Source: Allomuricauda sp. CP2A (GTDB lineage Bacteria > Bacteroidota > Bacteroidia > Flavobacteriales > Flavobacteriaceae). Taken from it: a stretch of 64,000 nt of DNA. The notes below the pieces were generated by a model. The model worked only from the letters and a program-made list of their open reading frames with translations, was not told where the DNA came from and made no database searches. Shown here piece by piece: positions 1 to 10,275 of this stretch. Position numbers and translations under genes: made by a program. The stretch is taken from NCBI RefSeq assembly GCF_001683915.1, contig NZ_LXTT01000100.1, positions 1 through 64,000 of the forward strand, written 5' to 3'. The stretch's first letter is position 1. Every line of letters starts with the position of its first letter.

Positions 1-42
1 AACAGGTCGAGACTGTTAAAAATATAGGCCTTTTTAAACATT

Positions 43-50
43 TATCTTTG
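43..50 (+). promoter_or_regulatory. Putative -7 promoter box of the ilv operon
   Basis: TATCTTTG fits the Bacteroidota -7 consensus TAnnTTTG and lies 49 bases before the ilvD start. No good -33 TTTG box is seen at the expected distance, so this is a tentative assignment. Confidence 0.4.
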
Positions 51-99
51 AATGACAGATTAAATTCAACGGAATTCTGTATTTGAATGAAATTTTACA

Positions 100-1776
100 A
101 TGGAATTGAACAAGTTTAGCAAAAATGTGACCCAAGACCCAACCCAGCCTGCTGCACAAGCAATGTTGCACGCCTTGGGATTAACCGATGAAGATTTAAA
201 GAAGCCTTTTGTAGGAATAGCAAGTACAGGATATGAGGGAAACCCTTGTAATATGCACCTGAATGATCTGGCACTTGAAGTGAAAAAAGGGGTGCAATCG
301 ACCAATTTGGTCGGCCTTATTTTTAATACCATCGGGGTAAGTGACGGTATTTCAATGGGAACACAGGGTATGCGTTATTCCCTACCTTCAAGAGATATTA
401 TTGCTGACTCAATTGAGACAGTGGTACAGGCCATGAATTATGATGGTTTGGTAACCGTTGTGGGCTGCGATAAAAATATGCCAGGAGCTTTGATGGCGCA
501 ATTAAGGTTAAACCGCCCATCTATTCTGGTATATGGCGGAACTATTGCTCCAGGCTGCCATAACAATAAAAAGTTGGATGTTGTCTCAGCTTTTGAAGCA
601 TGGGGGAGCAAAGTGGCTGGAACCATAGACGAAACTGAGTACAGGAATGTTATCCACAAAGCATGCCCTGGAGCAGGAGCTTGCGGCGGTATGTATACGG
701 CCAACACCATGGCATCTGCCATTGAAGCTATGGGAATGTCGTTGCCGTTTAACTCGTCCATCCCTGCGGTGAATGCCAAAAAAGGAGCGGATTGTGAGGC
801 TGCTGGGGAGGCTATGCTGCATTTATTGCGAGAGGACATCAAACCGAGGGACATTGTCACCAAAAAAGCATTGGAAAATGCATTTAGGTTGGTCACTGTT
901 CTTGGAGGTTCCACCAATGCGGTACTGCACTTTATGGCGATTGCCCATGCCGCGGAGGTTGATTTTACTTTGGAAGATATTATTCAGATTAGTGAGAACA
1001 CCCCTTTGTTGGCCGATTTAAAACCTAGTGGGAAGTATCTTATGGAAGACCTTCACAAAGTAGGTGGGGTACCAGCGGTTTTAAAATATATGTTGAAGGA
1101 AGGCATGTTGCATGGCGATTGCCTCACAGTTACCGGAAAAACATTGGCCGAGAACCTGTTGGATGCCCCAGATTTGGCAGAAGGTCAGGACATTATCAGA
1201 AAGAAAGACCAACCTATCAAAGAAACAGGACATATCCGAATTCTTTATGGCAACTTGGCCACGGAAGGTGCCGTGGCAAAAATAACTGGGAAGGAAGGAC
1301 TTGAATTTACCGGGACCGCCCGCGTTTTTGATAGCGAGACCGAAGTGAACGAAGGCATTCACACTGGAAAAGTCCAAAAAGGAGATGTGGTGGTCATTCG
1401 GTATGAAGGACCAAAAGGTGCTCCGGGAATGCCAGAAATGTTGAAACCCACATCCGCCATTATGGGTGCTGGTTTGGGGAAAGATGTTGCCTTGATCACA
1501 GATGGACGGTTCTCTGGAGGTTCCCACGGTTTTGTGGTGGGCCACGTTTCACCCGAGGCCCAAGTTGGTGGAGGAATAGCACTGGTAAAAGATGGTGATG
1601 AGATTACCATCGATGCAGTGAACAACACCATAAACATCAACATTTCAGACGAAGAACTGGAACAACGAAGAAAAGAATGGAAGCAGCCTGAACTCAAGAT
1701 AAAATCAGGAAGTCTATATAAATACGCAAAAACAGTTTCATCAGCATCCAAAGGCTGTGTTACCGATTTGATATAA
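100..1776 (+). CDS. ilvD: Dihydroxy-acid dehydratase IlvD
   Basis: This 558-residue protein dehydrates 2,3-dihydroxy-isovalerate and 2,3-dihydroxy-3-methylvalerate to the 2-oxoacid precursors of valine and isoleucine in the cytoplasm. The length is normal for the IlvD/Edd family. Three cysteines that ligate the iron-sulfur cluster in this family are visible: C50 in GNPCNMH, C123 in GCDKNMPG and C195 in [12 protein letters not shown]. The C-terminal GRFSGG motif is also present. It is the first gene of ilvD-ilvB-ilvN-ilvC-ilvA, with 49 bases to the next start. The ATG at 100 gives the family-typical N-terminus. The assignment is secure. Confidence 0.97.
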   Translation: MELNKFSKNVTQDPTQPAAQAMLHALGLTDEDLKKPFVGIASTGYEGNPCNMHLNDLALEVKKGVQSTNLVGLIFNTIGVSDGISMGTQGMRYSLPSRDIIADSIETVVQAMNYDGLVTVVGCDKNMPGALMAQLRLNRPSILVYGGTIAPGCHNNKKLDVVSAFEAWGSKVAGTIDETEYRNVIHKACPGAGACGGMYTANTMASAIEAMGMSLPFNSSIPAVNAKKGADCEAAGEAMLHLLREDIKPRDIVTKKALENAFRLVTVLGGSTNAVLHFMAIAHAAEVDFTLEDIIQISENTPLLADLKPSGKYLMEDLHKVGGVPAVLKYMLKEGMLHGDCLTVTGKTLAENLLDAPDLAEGQDIIRKKDQPIKETGHIRILYGNLATEGAVAKITGKEGLEFTGTARVFDSETEVNEGIHTGKVQKGDVVVIRYEGPKGAPGMPEMLKPTSAIMGAGLGKDVALITDGRFSGGSHGFVVGHVSPEAQVGGGIALVKDGDEITIDAVNNTININISDEELEQRRKEWKQPELKIKSGSLYKYAKTVSSASKGCVTDLI

Positions 1777-1825
1777 AAAAAGTAAAGTTCCACCTAAGGA
1801 ACAAGGGTATATTCCCTAAAAAAAT

Positions 1826-3565
1826 ATGCTTATGGAGACATTGAAAGCACAAAAAAAAGACAAAAAGAAAAGCACTTCGATTCGCATCACCGGTGCTGAG
1901 GCCATAATACATTGTTTGTTGGCGGAAGGGGTCGATTTGATCTATGGTTATCCCGGAGGGGCCATCATGCCTGTGTATGATGAATTGTACAAGTTTCAGG
2001 ACAAGTTGACCCACATTCTTACGCGTCATGAGCAGGGAGCCACCCATGCTGCCCAAGGCTATGCAAGGGTAAGTGGAAGAGTGGGGGTGGCCATGGCCAC
2101 ATCGGGTCCTGGTGCCACCAATTTGGTGACCGGTTTGGCCGATGCCCAGATAGATTCAACTCCCTTGGTTTGCATCACCGGACAGGTAGCAAGACATTTA
2201 TTGGGTTCCGATGCTTTTCAAGAAACGGATATTGTGGGAATTTCAACCCCGGTAACCAAATGGAACTACCAAATCACCCGCGCTGAGGAAATCCCTGAAA
2301 TCATGGCAAAGGCATTCTATATAGCCAAGTCAGGGCGTCCTGGGGCCGTATTGGTGGACATCACCAAAAATGCCCAGTTTGATGAATTGGATTTCGAATA
2401 CGAAAAATGCACTGGGGTCAGAAGTTATAAAGCCGCTCCAGATCCAGATTTGAAAGCCATTGAAAAGGCGGCAGAATTGATAAACAATGCCAAAAAGCCC
2501 TATATCGTTTTTGGGCAAGGGGTTATTTTGGGTGAAGCCGAGGAACAACTGAAAGCTTTGGTGGAAAAAGCAGGAATCCCAGCAGCATGGACCATTTTGG
2601 GACTTTCCGCCATGGATACAGACCACCCATTGAACGTAGGTATGGTAGGGATGCATGGAAACTATGGGCCCAATGTCCTTACCAATGAGTGCGATGTCCT
2701 TATCGCCATCGGTATGCGTTTTGATGATCGGGTGACCGGAAATTTGGAAACCTATGCCAAGCAGGCCAAGATCATTCATTTTGAGATAGACCCTGCGGAA
2801 GTCAACAAAAATGTAAAGGTGGATGTTGCTGTTTTGGGCAATGCCAAACAAACCTTGGATTTGTTGCTGCCTTTGGTCAATAAGAATGAACACAAGGAGT
2901 GGAGAGCCGAGTTCGAGAAAAAGCACCAAATAGAATTGGAAACCGTGATCGAAAAGGATATTCATCCTACCAAGCCAGGGCTTACCATGGGTGAGGTGAT
3001 AGAACAGATCAATATGGCTTCTGGGCAAAAGGCGGTTATTGTATCGGATGTGGGCCAGCATCAAATGATGGCCTGTCGGTATGCAAAATTCAAACAGTCC
3101 AAGAGCAATATTACCTCTGGTGGTCTCGGCACCATGGGATTTGCCCTTCCTGCGGCCATAGGGGCCAAAATGGGGGCCATGGATCGTGAAGTGGTCGCCA
3201 TCATTGGAGATGGCGGTTACCAAATGACCATTCAGGAGCTTGGGGTTATCTTCCAACATAATGTACCCGTGAAAATTGTGGTGCTCAATAACGATCACTT
3301 GGGTATGGTACGCCAATGGCAAGAATTGTTCTTTGAAAGAAGATACGCTTCAACGGTTATGACCAACCCAGATTTTGTGAAAATTGCTGAAGGCTACCAT
3401 ATTAAATCCAAAAGAGTGGTGGAGCGATCAGAATTAAAGGATGCCGTGGAGGAAATGATGGCTTCCAAAGACCCTTATTTCTTGGAGGTCCGGGTAGAAA
3501 AGGAAGATAATGTATTCCCAATGGTGCCCACCGGGGCTTCCATTTCAGACATCAGATTAAAATAA
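1826..3565 (+). CDS. ilvB: Acetolactate synthase, large catalytic subunit
   Basis: This 579-residue TPP- and FAD-dependent enzyme condenses pyruvate with pyruvate or 2-oxobutyrate, the first common step to valine/leucine and isoleucine. The N-terminal pyrimidine-binding domain contains YGYPGGAIMP and the catalytic glutamate E69 in HEQGATHAA. The C-terminal domain carries the TPP motif beginning IGDGGYQM and ending NNDHLGM. The lysine-rich stretch KKDKKK before residue 16 is not part of the conserved fold. A second ATG two codons downstream (1832) is an equally possible start. It is followed by its regulatory subunit after 43 bases, so the two are probably made together. Confidence 0.97.
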   Translation: MLMETLKAQKKDKKKSTSIRITGAEAIIHCLLAEGVDLIYGYPGGAIMPVYDELYKFQDKLTHILTRHEQGATHAAQGYARVSGRVGVAMATSGPGATNLVTGLADAQIDSTPLVCITGQVARHLLGSDAFQETDIVGISTPVTKWNYQITRAEEIPEIMAKAFYIAKSGRPGAVLVDITKNAQFDELDFEYEKCTGVRSYKAAPDPDLKAIEKAAELINNAKKPYIVFGQGVILGEAEEQLKALVEKAGIPAAWTILGLSAMDTDHPLNVGMVGMHGNYGPNVLTNECDVLIAIGMRFDDRVTGNLETYAKQAKIIHFEIDPAEVNKNVKVDVAVLGNAKQTLDLLLPLVNKNEHKEWRAEFEKKHQIELETVIEKDIHPTKPGLTMGEVIEQINMASGQKAVIVSDVGQHQMMACRYAKFKQSKSNITSGGLGTMGFALPAAIGAKMGAMDREVVAIIGDGGYQMTIQELGVIFQHNVPVKIVVLNNDHLGMVRQWQELFFERRYASTVMTNPDFVKIAEGYHIKSKRVVERSELKDAVEEMMASKDPYFLEVRVEKEDNVFPMVPTGASISDIRLK

Positions 3566-3608
3566 CAAGGATTGATTCGCACGCAGTTGCAGTTAAAATA
3601 AAATAAGC

Positions 3609-4136
3609 ATGGAAAATCAATGGTATACCATTTCGGTGTATTCCGAAAATCATGTGGGATTGCTTAATAGAATATCAGGAATATTCTTAAAGCGACACAT
3701 TAATATAGAAAGTTTAAATGTTTCAAAATCAGAGATTGAAGGTGTTTCAAAATTTACTATTGTAATTTACTCCACCGAAGATTGGGCCATAAAAATTGTC
3801 AACCAAATTGAGAAGCAAGTAGAGGTCATTAAGGCCTATTACCATACCGATGATGAAACCATTTATCAAGAGTCAGCCTTGTTCAAGATTGCTTCCCATC
3901 TGTTGTTTGATGAGCGCCAAATCCAAAACATCATCAAAGAACATCATTCGCAAATTGTCACGGTGAGCAGGGAATTTTTTGTGTTGGCCAAAACAGGCCG
4001 CAGGCATGAGATTGACGAAATGCACGAGGCCCTGGAGCCCTATGGCATTATGCAATTTGTGCGTACCGGTAGAATAGCCGTCAGTAAGGCCGCCATGCCC
4101 ATCACCAACCTATTGGCAGAATTTCAAAATCAATAA
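3609..4136 (+). CDS. ilvN: Acetolactate synthase, small regulatory subunit
   Basis: This 175-residue partner of IlvB has an N-terminal ACT domain (about residues 5-75, beginning YTISVYSENHVGLLNRISGIF) of the kind that binds valine in feedback inhibition. A second, C-terminal ACT-like half follows (ESALFKIAS onward, including VTVSREFFVLAKTG). The length matches the longer bacterial IlvH/IlvN type. It sits between ilvB and ilvC with 22 bases to ilvC. Feedback by valine is known for the family and is inferred here. Confidence 0.95.
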   Translation: MENQWYTISVYSENHVGLLNRISGIFLKRHINIESLNVSKSEIEGVSKFTIVIYSTEDWAIKIVNQIEKQVEVIKAYYHTDDETIYQESALFKIASHLLFDERQIQNIIKEHHSQIVTVSREFFVLAKTGRRHEIDEMHEALEPYGIMQFVRTGRIAVSKAAMPITNLLAEFQNQ

Positions 4137-4158
4137 ATAGCAAAATCAGATACTAAAA

Positions 4159-5634
4159 ATGACAAATTACTTCAACACACTATCGCTTCGCGAGCAATTG
4201 ACCCAATTGGGAAAATGTAGGTTTATGGACCCCAGTGAGTTTGCTGATGGTGTTACCGCCCTAAAAGGCAAGAAAATTGTAATTGTGGGCTGTGGAGCCC
4301 AAGGATTGAACCAAGGTTTGAACATGAGGGATTCCGGACTGGATATTTCCTATGCACTACGTGCGGCCGCCATAAAAGAACAGAGGCAATCCTATAAAAA
4401 TGCCAAAGAGAACAATTTTACTGTAGGTACTTACGAGGAGTTGATACCTACTGCCGATTTGGTCATTAACCTAACGCCGGACAAGCAGCACACCAATGTG
4501 GTAAGCACGGTAATGCCCTTGATGAAAAAAGGCGCTACGTTGTCCTATTCCCATGGATTCAACATTGTTGAAGAAGGCATGCAGGTACGTGAGGACCTTA
4601 CCGTAATCATGGTGGCCCCCAAAAGTCCAGGTTCAGAAGTGCGTGAGGAGTACAAAAGAGGATTCGGTGTGCCAACCTTGATCGCTGTGCACCCTGAAAA
4701 TGACCCCGAAGGAAAAGGTCTGGAGCAAGCTAAAGCCTATGCCGCAGGGACAGGAGGGGATAAGGCCGGTGTTTTGGAGTCTTCCTTTGTAGCTGAAGTA
4801 AAGTCGGATTTAATGGGAGAACAGACCATTCTTTGCGGTTTGTTGCAAACAGGATCTATCCTTTCGTTCAACAAAATGATTGAAAAGGGAGTGGATGCTG
4901 CGTATGCTTCCAAATTGATTCAGTACGGATGGGAAACCATCACCGAAGGATTAAAACAAGGGGGTATCACCAATATGATGGACCGTTTGTCCAATCCTGC
5001 CAAGATCAAAGCTTTTGATTTGGCCGAAGAATTGAAGGAAATTATGCGTCCCTTGTTCCAAAAGCACATGGACGACATCATGAGCGGTCATTTCTCCAAA
5101 ACCATGATGGAAGATTGGAACAATGGGGATAAAAACCTTTTGGATTGGCGTGCTGCCACTGGAGAAACTGATTTTGAAAAAACTCCAGCAGGCGATATGC
5201 CCATTTCTGAACAAGAATACTACGACCATGGCGTGTTGATGGTCGCTTTTGTGAAATCTGGGGTGGAATTGGCTTATGAAACCATGACCGAATCTGGAAT
5301 TATTGGTGATTCTGCTTATTATGAGTCGCTTCATGAAACACCATTGATTGCCAATACCATCGCAAGAAAGAAATTGTTTGAGATGAACCGAGTGATTTCC
5401 GATACCGCTGAGTATGGTTGCTACTTGTTTGACCATGCTTGTAAGCCTTTGTTGACCGATTTCATGAAGAAAATTGAAACAGATGTCATTGGAAAACACT
5501 ACGGCGAAGGAAAAGATACTGGTGTGGACAACGTTAAGCTTATCGCTGTAAACAAGGCCATCCGTGAGCATGATGTTGAAATCGTTGGGGCTAGATTGCG
5601 TGCTTCAATGACCGCCATGAAACCCATCGGATAA
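4159..5634 (+). CDS. ilvC: Ketol-acid reductoisomerase, class II (long form)
   Basis: This 491-residue NADPH-dependent enzyme isomerises and reduces acetolactate or acetohydroxybutyrate. It is the long class II form and reads very close to E. coli IlvC along its whole length. Examples are the nucleotide loop [17 protein letters not shown], the motifs [14 protein letters not shown] and [19 protein letters not shown], and the duplicated C-terminal helical domain. Short class I enzymes (about 330 residues) are excluded by length. It lies 22 bases after ilvN and 14 bases before ilvA. Confidence 0.97.
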   Translation: MTNYFNTLSLREQLTQLGKCRFMDPSEFADGVTALKGKKIVIVGCGAQGLNQGLNMRDSGLDISYALRAAAIKEQRQSYKNAKENNFTVGTYEELIPTADLVINLTPDKQHTNVVSTVMPLMKKGATLSYSHGFNIVEEGMQVREDLTVIMVAPKSPGSEVREEYKRGFGVPTLIAVHPENDPEGKGLEQAKAYAAGTGGDKAGVLESSFVAEVKSDLMGEQTILCGLLQTGSILSFNKMIEKGVDAAYASKLIQYGWETITEGLKQGGITNMMDRLSNPAKIKAFDLAEELKEIMRPLFQKHMDDIMSGHFSKTMMEDWNNGDKNLLDWRAATGETDFEKTPAGDMPISEQEYYDHGVLMVAFVKSGVELAYETMTESGIIGDSAYYESLHETPLIANTIARKKLFEMNRVISDTAEYGCYLFDHACKPLLTDFMKKIETDVIGKHYGEGKDTGVDNVKLIAVNKAIREHDVEIVGARLRASMTAMKPIG

Positions 5635-5648
5635 AACCTATTGGCCCC

Positions 5649-6914
5649 ATGAACAAAACGGTGGACACCTATTTTCCACAAATAGCGGATATTTATCAAG
5701 CGGCGAAGACGATTCGGCAGGTTGCTGAAGAAACGCCTTTGCAGCAAAGTATCCGCTATTCCAAAAAGTATGGGGCCAATATCCTTTTAAAGCGGGAGGA
5801 TTTACATCGCGTCCGAAGCTACAAGATTCGCGGTGCGTACAATAAAATCAGTTCACTGACCCAAGATGAACTCAAAAGGGGAGTGGTCTGTGCCAGTGCA
5901 GGGAACCATGCCCAGGGTGTGGCCTTTGCCTGTAGTCATTTGCATGTGGAAGGAACCATTTACATGCCCGTGGTCACCCCAAAACAGAAAATCGACCAGA
6001 CCAAAATGTTTGGTGGGGATTGGGTAAAAGTGGTTTTGGAAGGCGATACGTTTGATGATTCCAATAAAGCGGCCCAGCGGTTCTGCAATCAAGAAGGCAA
6101 GATCTTTGTACACCCTTTTGATGATGAAAAGATTATTGAGGGTCAGGCTACCGTTGGATTGGAAATCTTGCAACAATCCCATGAGCCAATCGATTACGTT
6201 TTTGCTGCCGTTGGTGGTGGCGGACTCGCTTCCGGTTTGTGCGGCACATTTCAGGCACTTTCTCCTCAAACCAGGATTATCGGTGTGGAACCTGAGGGGG
6301 CACCTTCCCTAAAGAAATCGATAGAAAAGGGTGAATTGGTCGAGCTTCAGAACATCGATAAGTTCATCGACGGCGCTGCGGTGCAAAAAATAGGGCAATT
6401 GACGTTTCCCATTTGTCGAGATTATCTGTATCAAGTATCTACCGTTCCCGAAGGGAAAGTATGCCAAACCATATTGGATCTCTATAATCGGGATGCGATT
6501 GTGGTGGAACCCGCTGGAGCATTGACCATTGCAGCTCTTGATGATTATGCGGACGAAATCAAGGGAAAGAATGTGGTCTGCATCATTAGTGGGAGCAACA
6601 ACGACATCACCCGTACCGCCGAAATCAAGGAACGAGCCCTGCTCTATGCCAATCTGAAACACTATTTTATTGTTCGCTTTCCACAGCGCCCTGGTGCCTT
6701 AAAAGAATTTGTGGCCGATATATTGGGTCCTGACGATGATATCACCCATTTTGAATACTCCAAAAAATCAAGTCGGGAAAATGCCCCTGCTGTTGTGGGG
6801 ATTGAATTGAAATCCTCCGCTGATTTGGAACCTTTGATTCAACGGATGAAGGCCAACAACTTTTTTGGCGACTACCTTAACGATAAACCGGACCTTTTTC
6901 AATACCTCGTGTGA
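5649..6914 (+). CDS. ilvA: Threonine dehydratase (threonine ammonia-lyase), biosynthetic
   Basis: This 421-residue PLP enzyme deaminates threonine to 2-oxobutyrate, the committed step to isoleucine. The PLP lysine is K59 in RSYKIRGAYN. The phosphate-binding glycine loop is GGGGLASG, near residue 190. A single ACT-like regulatory domain starts around residue 335 (HYFIVRFPQRPGALKEF), so this is the shorter type with one regulatory domain rather than the two-ACT form of E. coli. It is the last ilv gene. A 134-base gap then separates it from the GapN-like gene. Isoleucine feedback is expected from the family. Confidence 0.95.
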   Translation: MNKTVDTYFPQIADIYQAAKTIRQVAEETPLQQSIRYSKKYGANILLKREDLHRVRSYKIRGAYNKISSLTQDELKRGVVCASAGNHAQGVAFACSHLHVEGTIYMPVVTPKQKIDQTKMFGGDWVKVVLEGDTFDDSNKAAQRFCNQEGKIFVHPFDDEKIIEGQATVGLEILQQSHEPIDYVFAAVGGGGLASGLCGTFQALSPQTRIIGVEPEGAPSLKKSIEKGELVELQNIDKFIDGAAVQKIGQLTFPICRDYLYQVSTVPEGKVCQTILDLYNRDAIVVEPAGALTIAALDDYADEIKGKNVVCIISGSNNDITRTAEIKERALLYANLKHYFIVRFPQRPGALKEFVADILGPDDDITHFEYSKKSSRENAPAVVGIELKSSADLEPLIQRMKANNFFGDYLNDKPDLFQYLV

Positions 6915-6988
6915 TTGTTATAACAAATTTTTAATGGTTTGCGATTTTAAGACGGTGCAAATGAGGTCGTTTTCAGCGGTTTTTATGT

Positions 6989-6996
6989 TAGCTTTG
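6989..6996 (+). promoter_or_regulatory. Putative -7 promoter box of the GapN-like gene
   Basis: TAGCTTTG fits TAnnTTTG and lies about 53 bases before the start codon at 7049. A short palindrome follows at 7003-7018 (ATGAAC-GACG-GTTCAT) and could be an operator near the transcription start. Both are inferred from pattern only, but they suggest that the dehydrogenase is transcribed separately from the ilv genes. Confidence 0.4.
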
Positions 6997-7048
6997 TAGT
7001 GGATGAACGACGGTTCATTCGGATAATACTCATAAAAAACAACTACGT

Positions 7049-8641
7049 ATGCCAGCTACAGCCACAGCAATACCCGAAGCACTTCAGATAACTCAAGAAA
7101 TCCATCAAAAAACCTATTTGGTAAACGGCGAATTGCGCAAATGGGAGGGAAGCACCACTCCGGTAGTTTCCACCATTTCCTCGACTGAGGATTATGCGCC
7201 CACCACTTTGGGGAGTATCCCGGACATGGGTGAACCTGAAGCACTTGAGGCATTGGACGCCGCTTTGGGCGCTTATGACAAAGGACAAGGAGTTTGGCCC
7301 ACCATGAAGGTAAAGGACCGTATTGAATGCATGGAGACCTTTGTGAAGCGAATGGAGCAAAAACGGGAAGAGGTGGTGAAGTTGCTCATGTGGGAGATCG
7401 GTAAGTCTGAACCGGATTCGTACAAAGAGTTTGATCGCACCGTTGAGTATATTTACGATACCATAGAGGATTATAAACAGTTGGATAGGGATTCGGCCAA
7501 GTTTCAAAAACATGATGGGGTGTACGCCCATATCAGAAGAGGTCCTTTGGGCGTTGTACTTTGTTTGGGGCCATATAATTACCCACTCAATGAAACCTTT
7601 GCGTTGTTGATCCCGGCGATTATCATGGGGAATACCACCATATTCAAACCCGCTAAACACGGTGTGCTATTGATCACCCCACTTTTGGAGGCATTTAAAA
7701 GCAGTTTCCCAAAAGGGGTGGTGAACATTCTCTTTGGAAGGGGTAGGGCTGTGGCCGCGCCGATCATGAAAACGGGAAAAGTGGATGTTTTGGCCTTGAT
7801 TGGCAACAGTAAATCGGCCAATGCATTGCAAGAGCAGCACCCTAAGAGCAACCGACTTCGCCTGGTATTGGGGTTGGAAGCCAAAAATCCCGCCATTATT
7901 CTTCCCGATGCGGATTTGGACCTCACTATCAACGAATGTATTTCCGGCACGCTGTCCTTCAATGGACAACGTTGTACCGCACTTAAGGTAGTATACGTCC
8001 ATGAGGATATCAAGGATGAGTTTTTGAAGAAGTTTTCGGAGAAAGTGGATGCCCTTAAATTTGGAAATCCATGGGATAAAGGAGTAAACCTGACCCCACT
8101 GCCCGAACCTGGAAAACCTGCCTATATCCAAGAATTGATTGATGATGCCCAAACCAAAGGGGCCAAAATAAAGAACAAAAAAGGAGGCAAGCACTTTGAC
8201 AACTACATTTGGCCAGCCGTTTTGTATCCGGTGACCAAGGATATGCGGGTATATGAAGAAGAGCAATTTGGTCCGGTAATTCCCGTTTTGTCCTTTAAAG
8301 ACATTGAGGAGCCGTTGAACGATATGGCCGAATCCAATTATGGGCAACAGGTAAGTCTTTTCGGAAAGGATGTCTATACCTTATCGCCGCTGATTGACAC
8401 CTTGGCCAACTTGGTATGTCGTGTGAATTTGAACAGTTCCTGCCAACGAGGCCCAGATGTGTATCCGTTTACAGGCCGAAAAGATTCCGCGCAATCCACT
8501 TTAAGTGTCCATGATGCCCTGCGTTCGTTCTCTATCCGAACATTTGTGGCCTTTAAGGACAATGAATTGAATACCAATACCATTGAACAATTGATGGAAG
8601 CCAAAGTGAGCAATTTCTTGAGCACGGATTATATTTTGTAG
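7049..8641 (+). CDS. gapN: NADP-dependent aldehyde dehydrogenase, GapN type
   Basis: This 530-residue member of the aldehyde dehydrogenase superfamily probably oxidises glyceraldehyde-3-phosphate directly to 3-phosphoglycerate with NADP (non-phosphorylating GAPDH). The catalytic glutamate lies in [10 protein letters not shown] (about residue 274) and the catalytic cysteine in [10 protein letters not shown] (about residue 308). That Q-R-C-T-A pattern is typical of GapN enzymes rather than of general aldehyde dehydrogenases. [10 protein letters not shown] and FKPAKHG are the usual Rossmann and cofactor motifs. The gene follows ilvA by 134 bases, has its own -7 box and ends before a strong terminator. 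A link to amino acid synthesis would be through NADPH supply, which is inference. The last codons are echoed in a downstream repeat at 9021. Confidence 0.85.
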   Translation: MPATATAIPEALQITQEIHQKTYLVNGELRKWEGSTTPVVSTISSTEDYAPTTLGSIPDMGEPEALEALDAALGAYDKGQGVWPTMKVKDRIECMETFVKRMEQKREEVVKLLMWEIGKSEPDSYKEFDRTVEYIYDTIEDYKQLDRDSAKFQKHDGVYAHIRRGPLGVVLCLGPYNYPLNETFALLIPAIIMGNTTIFKPAKHGVLLITPLLEAFKSSFPKGVVNILFGRGRAVAAPIMKTGKVDVLALIGNSKSANALQEQHPKSNRLRLVLGLEAKNPAIILPDADLDLTINECISGTLSFNGQRCTALKVVYVHEDIKDEFLKKFSEKVDALKFGNPWDKGVNLTPLPEPGKPAYIQELIDDAQTKGAKIKNKKGGKHFDNYIWPAVLYPVTKDMRVYEEEQFGPVIPVLSFKDIEEPLNDMAESNYGQQVSLFGKDVYTLSPLIDTLANLVCRVNLNSSCQRGPDVYPFTGRKDSAQSTLSVHDALRSFSIRTFVAFKDNELNTNTIEQLMEAKVSNFLSTDYIL

Positions 8642-8733
8642 CAACAGAAGATTTCTCACATGCGTTTGAAATGACACATACTAATAAGAGAACTGTGTCA
8701 TTTTGATTGGGTCCCGATAGTTTTTAGGGATGA
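8611..8733 (+). repeat. Repeat copy A, overlapping the end of gapN
   Basis: This segment runs from the last codons of gapN to the small palindrome GTCCCGATAG...AGGGATGA. It is matched by copy B at 9021-9140. Shared landmarks in the same order are GGATTATATTTTGTAG, TCTCACA, GTGTCATTT and the GTCCCGA...GGGATGA hairpin. The similarity is imperfect but collinear over about 120 bases. Confidence 0.75.
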
Positions 8734-8770
8734 TGGCAAACTCCAATGTAAGTCTTTACACAAAAGAGCA

Positions 8771-8797
8771 AAGCCTTGGGACTTTCCCAAGGCTTTT
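8771..8797 (+). terminator. Rho-independent terminator after gapN
   Basis: The stem AAGCCTTGGG / CCCAAGGCTT is perfect over ten pairs with loop ACTTT and is followed by TT. It lies 130 bases past the gapN stop. With A-rich flanks it may also work in the other direction. Confidence 0.85.
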
Positions 8798-9170
8798 GCG
8801 TATCAATCATAAAGAATGAAACAAAAAAAATTGCATTATTTACCGTTCCTCATTAAAAGACTGGAGTTTTTTATGGTCATAGATTTGTGTTAATTCAATG
8901 CTCCACATTATCAAAAGCGGAGGATATGTTGAAAACCAAATCTACAGGTCATTACAAGACAAAAGCATACCCAATTGACGGATGGGCCGTTTGAATTGAC
9001 TGATGGGAACCAAAGCCGGTAATTTTTTGAAAATGGATTATATTTTGTAGTAACAGGGGATGTCTCACAAGCTTCAAAACGACAAACACTGATAAGAATA
9101 CCGTGTCATTTCAAGTGAGTCCCGACAGTTTTCGGGATGACAACATATCTCAGACGATGAAAAACCAAAA
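8798..9170. other. Intergenic spacer between converging ilv/gapN and leu operons
   Basis: No credible gene is seen here. Between the gapN terminator and the leu terminator the spacer holds about 220 bases of unremarkable AT-rich sequence and then repeat copy B (9021-9140). No tRNA or ORF with recognisable protein features was found on either strand. Confidence 0.7.
9021..9140 (+). repeat. Repeat copy B, carrying a copy of the gapN 3' end
   Basis: This second copy lies 410 bases after copy A and contains GGATTATATTTTGTAG, the exact last codons and stop of gapN. The same downstream landmarks follow, ending in the hairpin GTCCCGACAGTTTTCGGGATGA (TCCCGA/TCGGGA stem). Divergence between the copies suggests an old duplication or independent decay. 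Confidence 0.75.
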
Positions 9171-9171
9171 A

Positions 9172-9194
9172 AAAGCCCCGAACTATGGGGCTTT
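9172..9194 (-). terminator. Rho-independent terminator of the leu operon
   Basis: Read on the minus strand the stem is AAAGCCCC / GGGGCTTT with a seven-base loop and a following T-run. It lies 23 bases past the leuB stop, as expected for the end of leuCDAB. Confidence 0.88.
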
Positions 9195-9216
9195 CTTTTT
9201 GGTCTATGAAGGTTGA

Positions 9217-10275
9217 TTAAATATTCTTCGCGAGCCAATCACCAACCTCACTGGTTTTGTAGGCTTTACCACCTTCGGCAAGGTCTTCAGTGACCACACC
9301 TTCGGCCAAGGATTTGTTGACCACTGTGCGAATGGCTTCAGCTTCGTCTTGTAATCCAAAGGCCGTTTCAAACATCATTGCAGCAGATAAAACTGTGGCC
9401 AACGGGTTGGCAATGTCTTTTCCGGCAGCTTGTGGGTAGGAACCGTGAATGGGTTCAAACAAAGAGGTCTTTTCGCCCAAAGATGCTGAGGGCATCAATC
9501 CCATGGAACCGGAGATTACCGATGCTTCATCGGTCAAAATATCACCAAAAAGGTTTTCGGTGATCAACACATCGTAGGAATTGGGCCATTGTACCAAACG
9601 CATGGCCACGGCATCCACAAACTCATAAGATACTTCCACTTCTGGATATTCCTTTTCCAGTTTCTGGACCGTTTCACGCCATAGGCGAGAGGTTTCCAAA
9701 ACATTGGCTTTGTCCACGCAGCAAAGCTTTTTAGAGCGTTGTAGGGCCATTTCAAAGCCTTTACGGGCCAAACGTTCCACTTCGGCACGCGTATAGGTAC
9801 AGGTGTCATACGCTGTGTTGTCATTATCCTCACGGCCTCGTTTCCCAAAATAGATGCCTCCGGTAAGTTCCCGCAGGAACACCAAATCGGTGCCTTCAAT
9901 GCGTTCCTTTTTTAATGGTGATTTGTCAATCAAAGACGGAAAGGTAAAGGTGGGGCGGACATTGGCAAAAAGTCCCAATTTTTGGCGCATTTTCAATAAA
10001 CCTTGCTCCGGGCGTACCTTAGCAGAAGGGTCATTGTCAAAACGGGGGTGACCTATCGCACCAAACAAAACGGCATCAGCGGCAACGCAGATCTCATGGG
10101 TTTCATCAGGATACGGCTCCCCAACAGCGTCAATGGCAGCGGCTCCTGTCAAAGCAGGTGTCCACGATATTTCATGTCCGAATTTTGCGGCAACTGCATC
10201 GGATACTTTTACGGCTTGGTCTATGACTTCAGGGCCGATTCCATCGCCGGCCAAAAGGGCTATCTTCAAATTCAT
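9217..10275 (-). CDS. leuB: 3-isopropylmalate dehydrogenase
   Basis: This 352-residue NAD-dependent beta-decarboxylating dehydrogenase converts 3-isopropylmalate to 2-oxoisocaproate in leucine synthesis. Family marks are LLAGDGIGPEV at the N-terminus, the catalytic loop LTGGIYFGKRG and the metal-binding NLFGDILTDEASVISGSMGLMPSAS region (about residues 240-265). It is the last gene of leuC-leuD-leuA-leuB. A 130-base spacer separates it from leuA, and a terminator follows its stop. Confidence 0.97.
   Translation of the reverse strand: MNLKIALLAGDGIGPEVIDQAVKVSDAVAAKFGHEISWTPALTGAAAIDAVGEPYPDETHEICVAADAVLFGAIGHPRFDNDPSAKVRPEQGLLKMRQKLGLFANVRPTFTFPSLIDKSPLKKERIEGTDLVFLRELTGGIYFGKRGREDNDNTAYDTCTYTRAEVERLARKGFEMALQRSKKLCCVDKANVLETSRLWRETVQKLEKEYPEVEVSYEFVDAVAMRLVQWPNSYDVLITENLFGDILTDEASVISGSMGLMPSASLGEKTSLFEPIHGSYPQAAGKDIANPLATVLSAAMMFETAFGLQDEAEAIRTVVNKSLAEGVVTEDLAEGGKAYKTSEVGDWLAKNI

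Noticed and set aside
1-17. AACAG...CTGTT stem at the window edge containing GTCGAGA, which resembles part of the dispersed repeat at 45066.
   Set aside because: Only a few bases match and the sequence is cut by the window edge, so neither a terminator nor a repeat copy can be supported.
1787-1817. Two small hairpins before ilvB (GTTCC/GGAAC and AGGG/CCCT).
   Set aside because: The stems are only 4-5 pairs, have no T-run and no leader peptide rich in branched-chain codons, so attenuation cannot be argued.
2330-3322. A 330-codon open frame on the minus strand inside ilvB.
   Set aside because: It is antisense to a fully conserved acetolactate synthase, has no recognisable motif and is rich in residues typical of a reversed coding frame.
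4951-5571. A 206-codon minus-strand frame inside ilvC.
   Set aside because: ilvC reads like E. coli IlvC over its full length; the antisense frame has no support.
8642-9216. Possible tRNA or small RNA in the longest intergenic gap.
   Set aside because: No cloverleaf or conserved tRNA loop sequence was seen; the hairpins present are explained by two terminators and the repeat.
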